A DNA stretch of 7,482 bases from Dehalococcoidia bacterium (GTDB lineage Bacteria > Chloroflexota > Dehalococcoidia > GIF9 > AB-539-J10), in NCBI GenBank assembly GCA_030606765.1, contig JAUWFX010000092.1, forward strand, positions 1 to 7,482, in the 5' to 3' direction. This document shows, one piece after another, positions 1 through 7,345 of the stretch. Both the position numbers and the translations under genes were made by a program. The notes below the pieces were generated by a model, which worked only from the letters and a program-made list of their open reading frames with translations, was not told where the DNA came from and searched no databases. Position 1 is the first letter of the stretch, and every line of letters starts with the position of its first letter.

Positions 1-1519
<1,519 letters not shown>

Positions 1520-1543
1520 GTTACCTCCTTTCCTAGATTTACT

Positions 1544-1570
1544 TTAGCACTCTGTCCCTGAGATTGCTAA
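1544..1570. promoter_or_regulatory. CIRCE operator (HrcA binding site) of groESL
   Basis: The left arm TTAGCACTC at 1544-1552 is followed by a 9-nt spacer and the right arm GATTGCTAA at 1562-1570. The known CIRCE consensus is TTAGCACTC-N9-GAGTGCTAA, so only one arm position differs (T for G). It covers the predicted transcription start of groES (about 1569) and lies between promoter and start codon, where HrcA classically represses groESL. The hrcA gene itself is not in this window. Confidence 0.92.
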
Positions 1571-1575
1571 CTTTT

Positions 1576-1604
1576 ATTATATCAAGAAAACCCAAAAATG
1601 CAAA
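1576..1604 (-). promoter_or_regulatory. Sigma-A-type promoter of groES-groEL
   Basis: Reading leftwards, a -35-like TTTGCA (1599-1604) and a perfect TATAAT -10 box (1576-1581) are separated by 17 nt. Transcription would start near 1569, inside the CIRCE element. The -35 matches only four of six consensus bases. Confidence 0.72.
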
Positions 1605-1617
1605 AGGTTTTCACTAA

Positions 1618-1631
1618 AATTTGGACAAATT
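1618..1631. promoter_or_regulatory. 14-bp palindrome between divergent promoters, candidate operator
   Basis: AATTTG-GA-CAAATT is a perfect inverted repeat lying between the -35 box of groES (1599-1604) and that of the HTH gene (1635-1640), ending 3 nt before the latter. Its size and place suit a dimeric helix-turn-helix repressor, so autoregulation by the neighbouring XRE-family protein is an attractive guess. The region is AT-rich, so a chance palindrome is possible. Confidence 0.4.
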
Positions 1632-1634
1632 AAA

Positions 1635-1663
1635 TTGAATTATTACACTAAACCCTGTATAAT
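1635..1663 (+). promoter_or_regulatory. Promoter of the HTH gene
   Basis: TTGAAT (1635-1640) and a perfect TATAAT (1658-1663) are 17 nt apart. The predicted start of transcription is about 1669-1671, at most a few bases before the ATG at 1673, which implies a leaderless mRNA. Confidence 0.7.
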
Positions 1664-1672
1664 TTTTTATAG

Positions 1673-1915
1673 ATGGAGCGAAGGAAAAAGAAAAAAAGAC
1701 AATGGAGTAAAGAAGAGATCCGGGCTCTGAGGCTACACCTGAACTTAACTCAGGTTAAGCTAGCCGAGGAATTAGGCACGCGGCAGCAAACAATCAGTGA
1801 ATGGGAAAAGGGGATGTATATACCTCGCGGAGCATCGGCGACCTTGCTCAGCATAGTTGCTGAGCGTAGTGGCTTTACCTACAAAGCTGGAGGGAGGCAT
1901 GATGAACCAAATTGA
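1673..1915 (+). CDS. Small XRE/Cro-type helix-turn-helix DNA-binding protein
   Basis: The 80-residue protein has a very basic N-terminus (RRKKKKRQ, residues 3-10). A short helix SKEEIRALRLHL follows, then a classic helix-turn-helix at about residues 26-47 (TQVKLAEELG, then recognition helix RQQTISEWEKG). A fourth helix (ATLLSIVAERSGF) follows. It probably acts as a sequence-specific repressor or as the DNA-binding partner of a co-transcribed protein. An in-frame TAG directly precedes the ATG, so no upstream start is possible. With the TATAAT at 1658-1663 the mRNA would be almost leaderless. The last 17 nt overlap the start of a DUF72-like frame, suggesting that the two were once translationally coupled. 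Its target is unknown; the palindrome at 1618-1631 is a candidate for autoregulation. Family assignment is secure, specific role is not. Confidence 0.88.
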   Translation: MERRKKKKRQWSKEEIRALRLHLNLTQVKLAEELGTRQQTISEWEKGMYIPRGASATLLSIVAERSGFTYKAGGRHDEPN

Positions 1916-1991
1916 GGTTGGCTGCTGTGGTTTTCCAAGGACAAGAGGAAATATTGTAAGCAATGCTCTAAGGTTTAAACAATCGATATAA
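1899..1991 (+). pseudogene. Truncated N-terminal remnant of a DUF72-family protein
   Basis: A frame opening at ATG 1899 or 1902 encodes only about 29-30 residues before the TAA at 1989-1991. Its start MNQIEVGCCGFPRTR carries VGCCGFP, which resembles the opening strand of DUF72 (YecE-like TIM-barrel) proteins. These are normally well over 200 residues, so the rest of the gene is missing. The start looks functional: a GGAGGGAGG Shine-Dalgarno stretch at 1889-1897 lies just upstream, and the ATG overlaps the end of the HTH gene. Similarity fades after residue ~16, which suggests a deletion junction rather than a simple stop mutation. Only about 25 nt separate its stop from the DUF2851 gene, so no body is left in another frame. 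It could instead be a true 29-residue peptide; the DUF72 link rests on one short motif plus context. Confidence 0.55.
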
Positions 1992-2015
1992 AGCGACAAG
2001 TAATTTTTTTGTGCC

Positions 2016-3326
2016 ATGATTACACGTAATCGGATAAAATTCTCGGAAAAACAAGCAGTTCTAATATGGCAACAAGTGGTGGGAAAGGAGTTGACCTCCT
2101 CGGAAGACGAGCTATTCAGTGTAATCTATCCTGGAAGGACTAATGGTGATAACGGCCCCGATTTTCGGGATGCAGTTATTGTAAATAACTCTCATTTGAC
2201 GAAAGGGGATATAGAGGTTCACGTTAAATCCAGCGATTGGTATAGCCATAAGCATCATGCTGATGCTGAATATAATAATGTCATCCTTCACGTTGTGATG
2301 TGGCATGATTGTAATTCAGCTACCTCACTACAAAGCGGCAAGCCAGTTCCCGTGCTATGTCTGGCGAAGGCATTGCGGCACCAAGCCTACTTACTGCCCT
2401 ACCAGCAACTCCCTTGCTTCAATATACTGGACCACGTGGATAGGCAAACCTTGGGAAAGCTATTGAACACTGCCGGTGAAGAAAGGTTTAAGCAGAAGGC
2501 GATGCATTTTAAAGCAGAGTTGAAACAAGAAGAGGCGGGGCAGGTGCTTTTCCGGGGCATTATGAGGGCTCTGGGTTATGCTAAAAACACAAAACCCTTT
2601 GAAGCCCTTGCTAACAGAATGCCCCTCAATTCCATCGAATCCAGTGAGGGCGTGACCCTAAAGCAAGCCTTGTTGTTAGGCACAGCCGGGTTATTACCTT
2701 TTCAAAGATGGCAAGGAAAGTTTGCCAGGGAAAAAGAAGTCCAGGAATTGGAGCAAATATGGCAGTCAGCGGGTCAAAAAGTTAAAACCATGAAGGAAGG
2801 TGACTGGAATTTTGCACACATATATCCCAACAATTCTCCAGTGCGACGCATTGTCGCCCAGAGCTACCTTCTTGAGCGTTACTGCCAAGGAAAACTGTTA
2901 GCAGGAATATTGCAGCTAGTGAAGGAAGGACCTCTGCCCGGTGGGCACCACGTGCTGGAAAACGGATTGACCGTGGCTGGCGATGGCTACTGGCGGGACC
3001 ATTTCGATTTTGACGTCAGAAGTAAAACAAAGATATCGGCTCTTTTGGGAAGTAGCAAAGCAGGTGAAATTGCAGTAAACGTGATATTGCCCTTTGCTTT
3101 CTCCTGGGGAGAACTAGCTAATGAGGCGAAGCTAACAGAGAACTCTATAGAGCTTTACCGTAATTACCCCAAATTGGCTGAACATTGCATAACACGGCAT
3201 ATGAAGAAGCAGCTCGGCATTGAAGAATCTTTTGATTTGACTGCTTGTTATCAGCAAGGGCTCATTCATGTCTTCAGGAACTACTGTCGTGAAGGAAGAT
3301 GCGCAAAGTGTCCCTTAGCTAGTTGA
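2016..3326 (+). CDS. DUF2851 family protein
   Basis: The 436-residue product is recognisable as a DUF2851 protein, a family of unknown function known from Bacteroidetes, Chloroflexi and others. The N-terminal signature is NGDNGPDFRDAVI (about residues 43-55), followed by GDIEVHVKSSDWYSHKHH (64-81) and YNNVILHVVMWHD (86-98). A middle block includes LGTAGLLPFQRW. The C-terminal HVFRNYCREGRCAKCPL carries three closely spaced cysteines (about 424, 429, 432). The Asp/Glu/Lys and His arrangement in the N-terminal block is reminiscent of a PD-(D/E)xK nuclease core, and the cysteines of a metal site; both are inferences. No signal peptide or membrane segment is seen, so it is probably cytoplasmic. 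The ATG at 2016 has no clear Shine-Dalgarno site and follows a run of seven T. It may be co-transcribed with the HTH gene. Length and motifs indicate an intact gene. Confidence 0.87.
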   Translation: MITRNRIKFSEKQAVLIWQQVVGKELTSSEDELFSVIYPGRTNGDNGPDFRDAVIVNNSHLTKGDIEVHVKSSDWYSHKHHADAEYNNVILHVVMWHDCNSATSLQSGKPVPVLCLAKALRHQAYLLPYQQLPCFNILDHVDRQTLGKLLNTAGEERFKQKAMHFKAELKQEEAGQVLFRGIMRALGYAKNTKPFEALANRMPLNSIESSEGVTLKQALLLGTAGLLPFQRWQGKFAREKEVQELEQIWQSAGQKVKTMKEGDWNFAHIYPNNSPVRRIVAQSYLLERYCQGKLLAGILQLVKEGPLPGGHHVLENGLTVAGDGYWRDHFDFDVRSKTKISALLGSSKAGEIAVNVILPFAFSWGELANEAKLTENSIELYRNYPKLAEHCITRHMKKQLGIEESFDLTACYQQGLIHVFRNYCREGRCAKCPLAS

Positions 3327-3345
3327 GGAATACTGAGGCGCAAGC

Positions 3346-3555
3346 TCAAAAATCGTCGACCCAGCCGACAACTCCCGAACCTGTGTTCACGCAGGTGAGG
3401 TCAAAGTCTTTATTGGAAACCAGGTCGGACCCGGAAATATCGTTAAGGTCGTCTATGGATTTTGGCCTCTTGTTTATCGCCTCCTCGATTGCCGCCTCGA
3501 TTGCCGTTTTAAGAATCGCAACCTCGTCATGGAGGCGTTTTCCTTCCATCTCCAA
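3346..3555 (-). CDS. Small acidic helical protein of unknown function (probable gene)
   Basis: A 69-residue frame begins at TTG 3553-3555, with GAAGGAG ideally placed 7 nt upstream; an in-frame ATG at 3547-3549 is the alternative start. The first ~30 residues form a charged amphipathic helix with coiled-coil character (KRLHDEVAILKTAIEAAIEE). A basic turn NKRPKS and an acidic, Asp-rich tail ending GWVDDF follow. No family is recognised and there is no membrane segment or signal peptide. It is convergent with the DUF2851 gene, 19 nt away. A longer frame on the opposite strand lacks a ribosome binding site and is less convincing. The good Shine-Dalgarno site and protein-like composition support it, but the short length leaves real doubt. 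Confidence 0.45.
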   Translation of the reverse strand: MEMEGKRLHDEVAILKTAIEAAIEEAINKRPKSIDDLNDISGSDLVSNKDFDLTCVNTGSGVVGWVDDF

Positions 3556-3688
3556 TTTATTACTCCTTCAATTGGTTATCACCGTCAGTATCAAAATCTT
3601 AATAGAAGTTCTATAGCCTGTCTATGGCCCAAAAGTCCTACACCTGGGCATCAAGGATTTCTGTCTATAGTCCGAAAGTACCAGGAAG

Positions 3689-3704
3689 AGTGATTTTTAT
3701 CACT
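3689..3704. promoter_or_regulatory. Palindrome AGTGAT-TTTT-ATCACT, candidate operator
   Basis: A perfect 6-bp inverted repeat with a TTTT centre lies immediately downstream of a TATAAG -10-like box read on the minus strand, so it would overlap the transcription start of the small gene at 3346-3555. Such a position suits a repressor site. The evidence is the palindrome and its placement only. Confidence 0.35.
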
Positions 3705-3706
3705 AA

Positions 3707-3735
3707 CTTATAGAAAACGCGATTTTGATTGGAAA
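3707..3735 (-). promoter_or_regulatory. Possible promoter for the small gene at 3346-3555
   Basis: On the minus strand TTTCCA (3730-3735) and TATAAG (3707-3712) are 17 nt apart, matching four and five of six consensus bases. It lies about 150 nt upstream of the start codon. The call is weak because the region is AT-rich. Confidence 0.3.
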
Positions 3736-3784
3736 AAGTCAATGTCTAAAATAGTCCTAGCAGCAAGATTTCAAAATGGGGTCT

Positions 3785-3817
3785 AATTATTTAACCTGAA
3801 AAACGAAGTTTTTCAGG
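3785..3817 (-). terminator. Intrinsic terminator of the CBS-antiporter-tsaD operon
   Basis: A perfect 10-bp inverted repeat, CCTGAAAAAC / GTTTTTCAGG with a 3-nt loop, occupies 3795-3817, starting 15 nt beyond the tsaD stop codon. Read on the minus strand it is followed by an AU-rich tail (TTAAATAATT). The tail is not a pure U-run, so termination strength is uncertain, but position and stem fit an operon end. Confidence 0.65.
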
Positions 3818-3832
3818 GAACTACTGAAGAGT

Positions 3833-4819
3833 TCAACCAAGACTGAGGCTGGGCACTACATCCAGGTCATAACCGCTTATCCTGCCAGCCTGGAAATGAT
3901 AATAGCCACAGGCAGCTACCATAGCAGCATTATCAGTACATAAGTGAGAAGGGGGAATAAGGACCGGAACTGGTGAGTTAGCAAGGAAATGCTGAGTTAA
4001 TGTCTTATTGGCTGCCACTCCACCGCTCAGCAAAATTTGCTCAACCTTCAATTGCTTTGCGGCTTCAATTGTTTTGAAAACTAAAACATCGACTATGGCT
4101 AACTGGAAGCTTGCTGCGACATCAGCCACCGAGACCCCTCCCTTGTGAACAAGATGCCACAAGGCGGTTTTTAGTCCACTGAAGCTGAAATCATGGCTTC
4201 CCTTGAGCCAGGCTCGGGGGAGAGGCAAGCAAGGAATTCCAGAGCGGGCTGCCTGTTCAATAGCTGGTCCCCCGGGATAGCCTAAACCCAAGATTCTAGC
4301 GGCTTTGTCAAAGGCTTCGCCAGCAGCGTCATCTAGGGTCCGCCCTAACTTCTCAAATTGCCCCTGTCCCTTCATCAATACTAAATCGCTATGCCCACCG
4401 GAGACGACGAGACAGAGGCAGGGGAATTTCACTCTACCCTTTTCGCTAGATGGGGAGGAATCCAGCCAATTAGCATAAATATGTGCCTCAAGATGGTTAA
4501 CCCCGGTAATAGGTAATTTTTTAGCTAAGGCAATTGCTTTGGCCACGTTAACGCCTACCAACAGCGACCCGGCCAGCCCCGGGCCGAAAGTCACAGCAAT
4601 GCCGTTGATATCCTGCCAGGAGATTTCGGTCATTGCCTGGCTGACAACCGGGATAATGGTGAGGAGATGTTGCCTTGAGGCAACTTCGGGGACTACGCCG
4701 CCATAGCGAGCATGAATGTCTATTTGTGAGGCTACAACATTAGAGATAATTCTGCTGCCGTCCTCCACTACGGCAGCAGCAGTTTCATCACAAGAGGTTT
4801 CAATACCCAGGGTTTTCAT
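3833..4819 (-). CDS. tsaD: tRNA N6-adenosine threonylcarbamoyltransferase TsaD
   Basis: TsaD (Kae1/Gcp/YgjD family) transfers the threonylcarbamoyl group from TC-AMP to A37 of tRNAs that read ANN codons, together with TsaB and TsaE, in the cytoplasm. The 328-residue protein is full length for a bacterial TsaD. It opens with [18 protein letters not shown], the ASKHA ATPase-like phosphate loop. It carries [13 protein letters not shown] (39-51), the metal-binding HLEAH (His109, His113), VSGGHSDL (139-146), [19 protein letters not shown] and [20 protein letters not shown] follows, and then the metal ligand Asp296 in CTDNAAM. It is last in a minus-strand operon, 6 nt after the antiporter stop. The nearest AGGAG is about 20 nt upstream of the ATG, too far for a normal site, so translation is probably coupled to the upstream gene. 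TsaD is generally essential. Confidence 0.97.
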   Translation of the reverse strand: MKTLGIETSCDETAAAVVEDGSRIISNVVASQIDIHARYGGVVPEVASRQHLLTIIPVVSQAMTEISWQDINGIAVTFGPGLAGSLLVGVNVAKAIALAKKLPITGVNHLEAHIYANWLDSSPSSEKGRVKFPCLCLVVSGGHSDLVLMKGQGQFEKLGRTLDDAAGEAFDKAARILGLGYPGGPAIEQAARSGIPCLPLPRAWLKGSHDFSFSGLKTALWHLVHKGGVSVADVAASFQLAIVDVLVFKTIEAAKQLKVEQILLSGGVAANKTLTQHFLANSPVPVLIPPSHLCTDNAAMVAACGYYHFQAGRISGYDLDVVPSLSLG

Positions 4820-4825
4820 GGACTA

Positions 4826-5992
4826 CTATATGCTTGATTCTCCTGCCTTCTTAACAGCATATTGTATTAGAGGTGGCGAAAGGAGTCCATGAACTACTGT
4901 TGTGGTCGCCATAAGTGTAATTATTGCGCCCCCAATCTCATACTCCGACAATGTTTGAGCTGCCAGGAAAGCAAGACCTATTGCGACACCTGCTTGGTCT
5001 AGCATTGCAAGGCCAAGGTACTTCTTAATTTTTGGCTCAGATTTGGATAAGATACCTCCTAAGCTACACCCTGCTATCTTGCCAATACTTCTGCCAACGC
5101 AATACATAATTATAAGCGGCCACATGAGAGTAAAAAGTGAGAAGTCCATCTGCATACCAATAGCGGCAAAAAACAATACAAATACCGGCGTCATGATATT
5201 GTCTAGCAATTCGTTTGAGCGATTGCCGATTTGGACGTTGAGGTTAATCACGGCAGTTCCTAAAGCCATACATGTGAGAATTGCCGAGACTCCAATCATT
5301 TCGGCCAGACCCCAACACAGAATAGCAGCCGCAATAGAAATAATAAAAATGTTGTCGGAAGAGAGATGTATTTTCTTCGTGAGGTAAGAAATAGCGATTC
5401 CAATTACTCCGCCAAGTCCAAGGCCACCAAAAATTTCCCATAATGGGTAAGTAAAGGAGAATGAAAGGCCTGCTTCTCCGCCTAACAACGTCTTTGCCCA
5501 CATAATCCCCACCGAGTAGATAACTATTACAAGTGCGTCATCCAATCCCACAAGAGCCATAGTTATATCTGTAAGTGTTCCTTTTGCCCTTAGGTCTCTT
5601 AAAACTGCTATTGTTCCTGCCGGAGCGGTGGCAGGGGCGAGTGAAGCCAAAATTATGGAAAGTGGGAGGTCCCTCGTCAATAAATATACAAAACCAAACG
5701 TTGCAATAAAGGTCATGAACACCTGTACAACCAATATAATGACCAGCTGCTTGCCCATTCTCTTGAGAAAAGCGAAGGAAAAGCTCAATCCTATTATGTA
5801 GGCAACAAGAGCAAGTGTGGCTCCAGTGATAATGACATTGAATTGTTCGGGCGCACTGAAATTCAGAACCTGGCCTATGATGATACCTGAGAGAATATAT
5901 GCTAAAACTTCTGTTAAACCAAGCCTGCGTAATATCCTTCCCAGTATAAATCCAAGTATAAGAATTAAGGCAACTAGGACATAGATATTCAT
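4826..5992 (-). CDS. CPA2/NapA-type cation:proton antiporter, membrane protein
   Basis: This 388-residue protein is almost entirely hydrophobic helices, about a dozen, as expected for Na+/H+ exchanger domain proteins (CPA2, KefB/NapA-like), and lies in the cytoplasmic membrane. It exchanges Na+ or K+ for protons; which ion cannot be told from sequence. Key features are ATAPAGT (121-127) in the broken-helix region and the ion-binding pair Asp151-Asp152 in GLDDALVIVIYS. The FFAAIGMQMDFS segment (274-285), GRSIGK with a conserved-type Lys at ~305, and LDQAGVAIGLAF (331-342) follow. The double Asp is the signature of electrogenic NapA/NhaA-type exchangers. It lacks the C-terminal KTN/TrkA nucleotide-binding domain of Kef proteins. 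Its ATG overlaps the stop of the upstream CBS gene (ATGA, 5989-5992), so the two are translationally coupled and the CBS protein may replace the missing regulatory domain. Confidence 0.9.
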   Translation of the reverse strand: MNIYVLVALILILGFILGRILRRLGLTEVLAYILSGIIIGQVLNFSAPEQFNVIITGATLALVAYIIGLSFSFAFLKRMGKQLVIILVVQVFMTFIATFGFVYLLTRDLPLSIILASLAPATAPAGTIAVLRDLRAKGTLTDITMALVGLDDALVIVIYSVGIMWAKTLLGGEAGLSFSFTYPLWEIFGGLGLGGVIGIAISYLTKKIHLSSDNIFIISIAAAILCWGLAEMIGVSAILTCMALGTAVINLNVQIGNRSNELLDNIMTPVFVLFFAAIGMQMDFSLFTLMWPLIIMYCVGRSIGKIAGCSLGGILSKSEPKIKKYLGLAMLDQAGVAIGLAFLAAQTLSEYEIGGAIITLMATTTVVHGLLSPPLIQYAVKKAGESSI

Positions 5993-6450
5993 ACCGTGTT
6001 CATGAACTTATATCTGAGATTTTTTACCAGGAGCTGGATTGTTATTTCTCCCAATAGTCTTTTATTTTCATCAACAACTGCCAATCTGCGGACACCGAAG
6101 GAGGAAAACTTCTTCAAGGCGTCAGCTACGGTTTCTTCCGGCGAGCATACAACAGGATTATATGTCATGATATCCCGGATAACACTTCCTTTATGCAATA
6201 TCTCAGCCCTAGCAGTTCCGATTATTCTCGCCTTCTTCTCTCCAGGAGGAATAATGCAACGTAGCATATCGTGTTCCGTTACTACCCCCACCACTTTCAT
6301 GTCCTTAGTATTGTTAACTACCCATGCGTGTGCCCTAAGGGAAAGCTTGGTAAGAAAGTCCGCCCAAACCGCATTCTCTTTTATAAATGGGGTATCATGC
6401 ACGGGTATCATTATCTCTTTTACTTCTATCTTATAAAATTCTTCCATCAT
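5989..6450 (-). CDS. Tandem CBS-domain protein, putative regulator of the adjacent antiporter
   Basis: The 153-residue protein consists of two CBS motifs and little else. CBS1 spans about residues 10-66, beginning VKEIMIPVHDT and ending VVGVVTEHDML, with the usual Thr/Asp of a nucleotide-ribose site. CBS2 spans about 89-145, beginning VIRDIMTYNPVVCSPEETVADAL and ending RLLGEITIQLL. In CBS2 the usual Asp after the threonine is replaced by Gln, so one of the two nucleotide sites may be weak or altered. Such pairs (Bateman modules) typically sense adenine nucleotides or SAM and control a partner enzyme or transporter. There is no membrane segment, so it is cytoplasmic. It is the first gene of the operon and overlaps the antiporter start by 4 nt. 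There is no clear Shine-Dalgarno site; an in-frame TAA 6 nt before the first ATG limits the start to 6450 or the adjacent ATG at 6447. Confidence 0.9.
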   Translation of the reverse strand: MMEEFYKIEVKEIMIPVHDTPFIKENAVWADFLTKLSLRAHAWVVNNTKDMKVVGVVTEHDMLRCIIPPGEKKARIIGTARAEILHKGSVIRDIMTYNPVVCSPEETVADALKKFSSFGVRRLAVVDENKRLLGEITIQLLVKNLRYKFMNTV

Positions 6451-6474
6451 GGTTTGTTAGGGAAAAACTATCGG

Positions 6475-6503
6475 TCTATATTTAGCTAGCAACTTGTATT
6501 AAA
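6475..6503 (-). promoter_or_regulatory. Weak candidate promoter of the CBS-antiporter-tsaD operon
   Basis: TATAGA (6475-6480) read on the minus strand lies about 25 nt before the CBS gene start, with TTTAAT (6498-6503) 17 nt further upstream. Only three of six -35 bases match, so position is the main argument. Confidence 0.3.
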
Positions 6504-6506
6504 ACT

Positions 6507-6535
6507 TTGTCATGGGCTTATGTTAGTATTCTAAT
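6507..6535 (+). promoter_or_regulatory. Sigma-A-type promoter of mobA
   Basis: TTGTCA (6507-6512) and TCTAAT (6530-6535) are separated by exactly 17 nt, each matching five of six consensus bases. Transcription would begin near 6542, leaving a leader of about 80 nt before mobA. It is nearly back-to-back with the opposite-facing CBS operon. Confidence 0.6.
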
Positions 6536-6550
6536 AGAGAAGGAAAGATT

Positions 6551-6599
6551 AGGCAAGCAACAACGGCTTGCCTGGCGCTGTCCAGTATGCTAGCGTAGC
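6551..6599 (+). promoter_or_regulatory. Hairpin-rich leader of mobA
   Basis: Three small inverted repeats stand in a row: AGGCAAGC/GCTTGCCT with a 7-nt loop (6551-6573, perfect 8-bp stem), CTGG/CCAG (6572-6585, sharing two bases with the first), and GCTA/TAGC (6589-6599). No U-run follows, so it is not a terminator. The first may be a DNA operator or a structured 5' leader element. It does not show an obvious match to the known molybdenum-cofactor riboswitch. Confidence 0.4.
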
Positions 6600-6622
6600 T
6601 TTGTATTTCAGGCGTTTTGGGC

Positions 6623-7243
6623 ATGACTGCTATTATTCTTGCCGGTGGTAAAAGTTTAAGGCTTGGTCAGAGCAAGGCTCTTCAGGTTATTGAAGGTAAG
6701 AGCCTTATCCAGTGGGTGGTTGACCGCCTTGCTATCCTCAGCACAGAAATCATCATAGCGACTGCTCATGGCGAAGCAATTTCCTGCTCCGCGGCTGTAA
6801 GGATAAAAACGGTAGCCGATACTTATCCTGGAAAGGGTCCGCTTGTGGGCATTTACTCAGGTTTAATAGCCTCATCCAGTTCGCGGGCTATCGTTGTTGG
6901 CTGTGATACACCGTTTCTCAGCGTTGGCTTGCTTGAATATATGACTCAGATCTGTTCTACATTTGATGTCGTTGTTCCCCGGATAAAGAATAAATTAGAG
7001 CCCCTTTGCGCAGTGTATTCCAAGAATTGTTTAGGCCCCATCCAAGGGTTGCTGGAGCAAGATGAACTGAGGATTAGCGAACTTTTTAGTATGGTCAAGG
7101 TGAAGTACGTTGAGGAGGACGAGGTAAACAGCTTTGACCCCGAGCACTTAAGCTTTTTCAACATAAATAGCCAGGCTGATCTGGACAGGGCAAGAAAGCT
7201 AGCAGCCGAGAGGAGATGGGGGAGAGAAGAGAAGTGGCAGTAG
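6623..7243 (+). CDS. mobA: Molybdenum cofactor guanylyltransferase MobA
   Basis: MobA joins GMP from GTP to molybdopterin, giving the guanine-dinucleotide cofactor used by DMSO-reductase-family enzymes such as formate dehydrogenase. Counted from the chosen ATG the protein has 206 residues, normal for MobA. It contains the nucleotidyltransferase loop LAGGKSLRLGQSKA (6-19), GPLVGIYSGL (72-81), CDTPFL with the metal-binding Asp95, LEPLCAVYS (125-133) and the family ending FFNINSQADLDRA. A TTG at 6617, two codons upstream, is an alternative start, but the ATG places the usual MTAIILAGG at the N-terminus. An in-frame TAG at 6596-6598 rules out anything earlier. No strong Shine-Dalgarno site is seen. 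It converges on the formate dehydrogenase gene, a likely user of its product, with only a few bases between their frames and no terminator. Confidence 0.95.
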   Translation: MTAIILAGGKSLRLGQSKALQVIEGKSLIQWVVDRLAILSTEIIIATAHGEAISCSAAVRIKTVADTYPGKGPLVGIYSGLIASSSSRAIVVGCDTPFLSVGLLEYMTQICSTFDVVVPRIKNKLEPLCAVYSKNCLGPIQGLLEQDELRISELFSMVKVKYVEEDEVNSFDPEHLSFFNINSQADLDRARKLAAERRWGREEKWQ

Positions 7244-7246
7244 TAG

Positions 7247-7345
7247 CTACCATTTCTCCTGAGATAATCGCAACATAAGCCAGGCCTTAAGGCGTTCATC
7301 CAGCGTGCCCAGCCATGATTCTACCTTGCGTATGTCTCCGCTCAT
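7247..7345 (-). CDS. 32-codon ORF overlapping the formate dehydrogenase stop; separate peptide or frameshifted tail
   Basis: An ATG at 7343-7345 overlaps the TGA of the upstream dehydrogenase frame by one base (TGATG), the arrangement of translational coupling. The product starts MSGDIRKVESWLGTLDERL and ends QEKW, a charged amphipathic helix. The same frame stays open upstream of the ATG, reading RRRAEEKAAL, so it could equally be the true C-terminal tail of the dehydrogenase after a one-base frameshift near 7376-7380. The stop at 7247-7249 lies 3 nt from the convergent mobA stop. No family is recognised. Confidence 0.35.
   Translation of the reverse strand: MSGDIRKVESWLGTLDERLKAWLMLRLSQEKW

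Larger units (their letters stand above)
3556..3784. other. Intergenic region, possible long leader of the small minus-strand gene
   Basis: No convincing gene is seen here on either strand. The stretch contains a short direct repeat ctgtctat at 3618-3625 and 3661-3668, each with a ctatag nearby (3611-3616 and 3665-3670), and a weak 5-bp inverted repeat gccca/tgggc. If the promoter at 3707-3735 is real, most of this region is a 5' leader of about 145 nt for the gene at 3346-3555. Confidence 0.4.

Noticed and set aside
1772..2017. 81-codon minus-strand frame across the HTH gene and DUF72 remnant
   Set aside because: It is antisense to the convincing HTH gene, has no family resemblance, and its product looks like a shadow translation.
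3327..3370. Terminator after the DUF2851 gene
   Set aside because: Only a 4-bp GTCG/CGAC repeat is present with no T-run after it.
3323..3616. 97-codon plus-strand frame overlapping the DUF2851 stop
   Set aside because: It starts at a TTG without a ribosome binding site and its product has no recognisable domain. The opposite-strand frame at 3346-3555 has a much better start signal.
5996..6436. 146-codon plus-strand frame opposite the CBS gene
   Set aside because: The minus strand encodes two clear CBS motifs, and the plus product is low in recognisable features and rich in Ser, Thr and Phe.
6551..6573. Inverted repeat before mobA as an intrinsic terminator
   Set aside because: No U-rich tract follows on either strand, and it lies downstream of a good promoter, so a leader element or operator is more likely.
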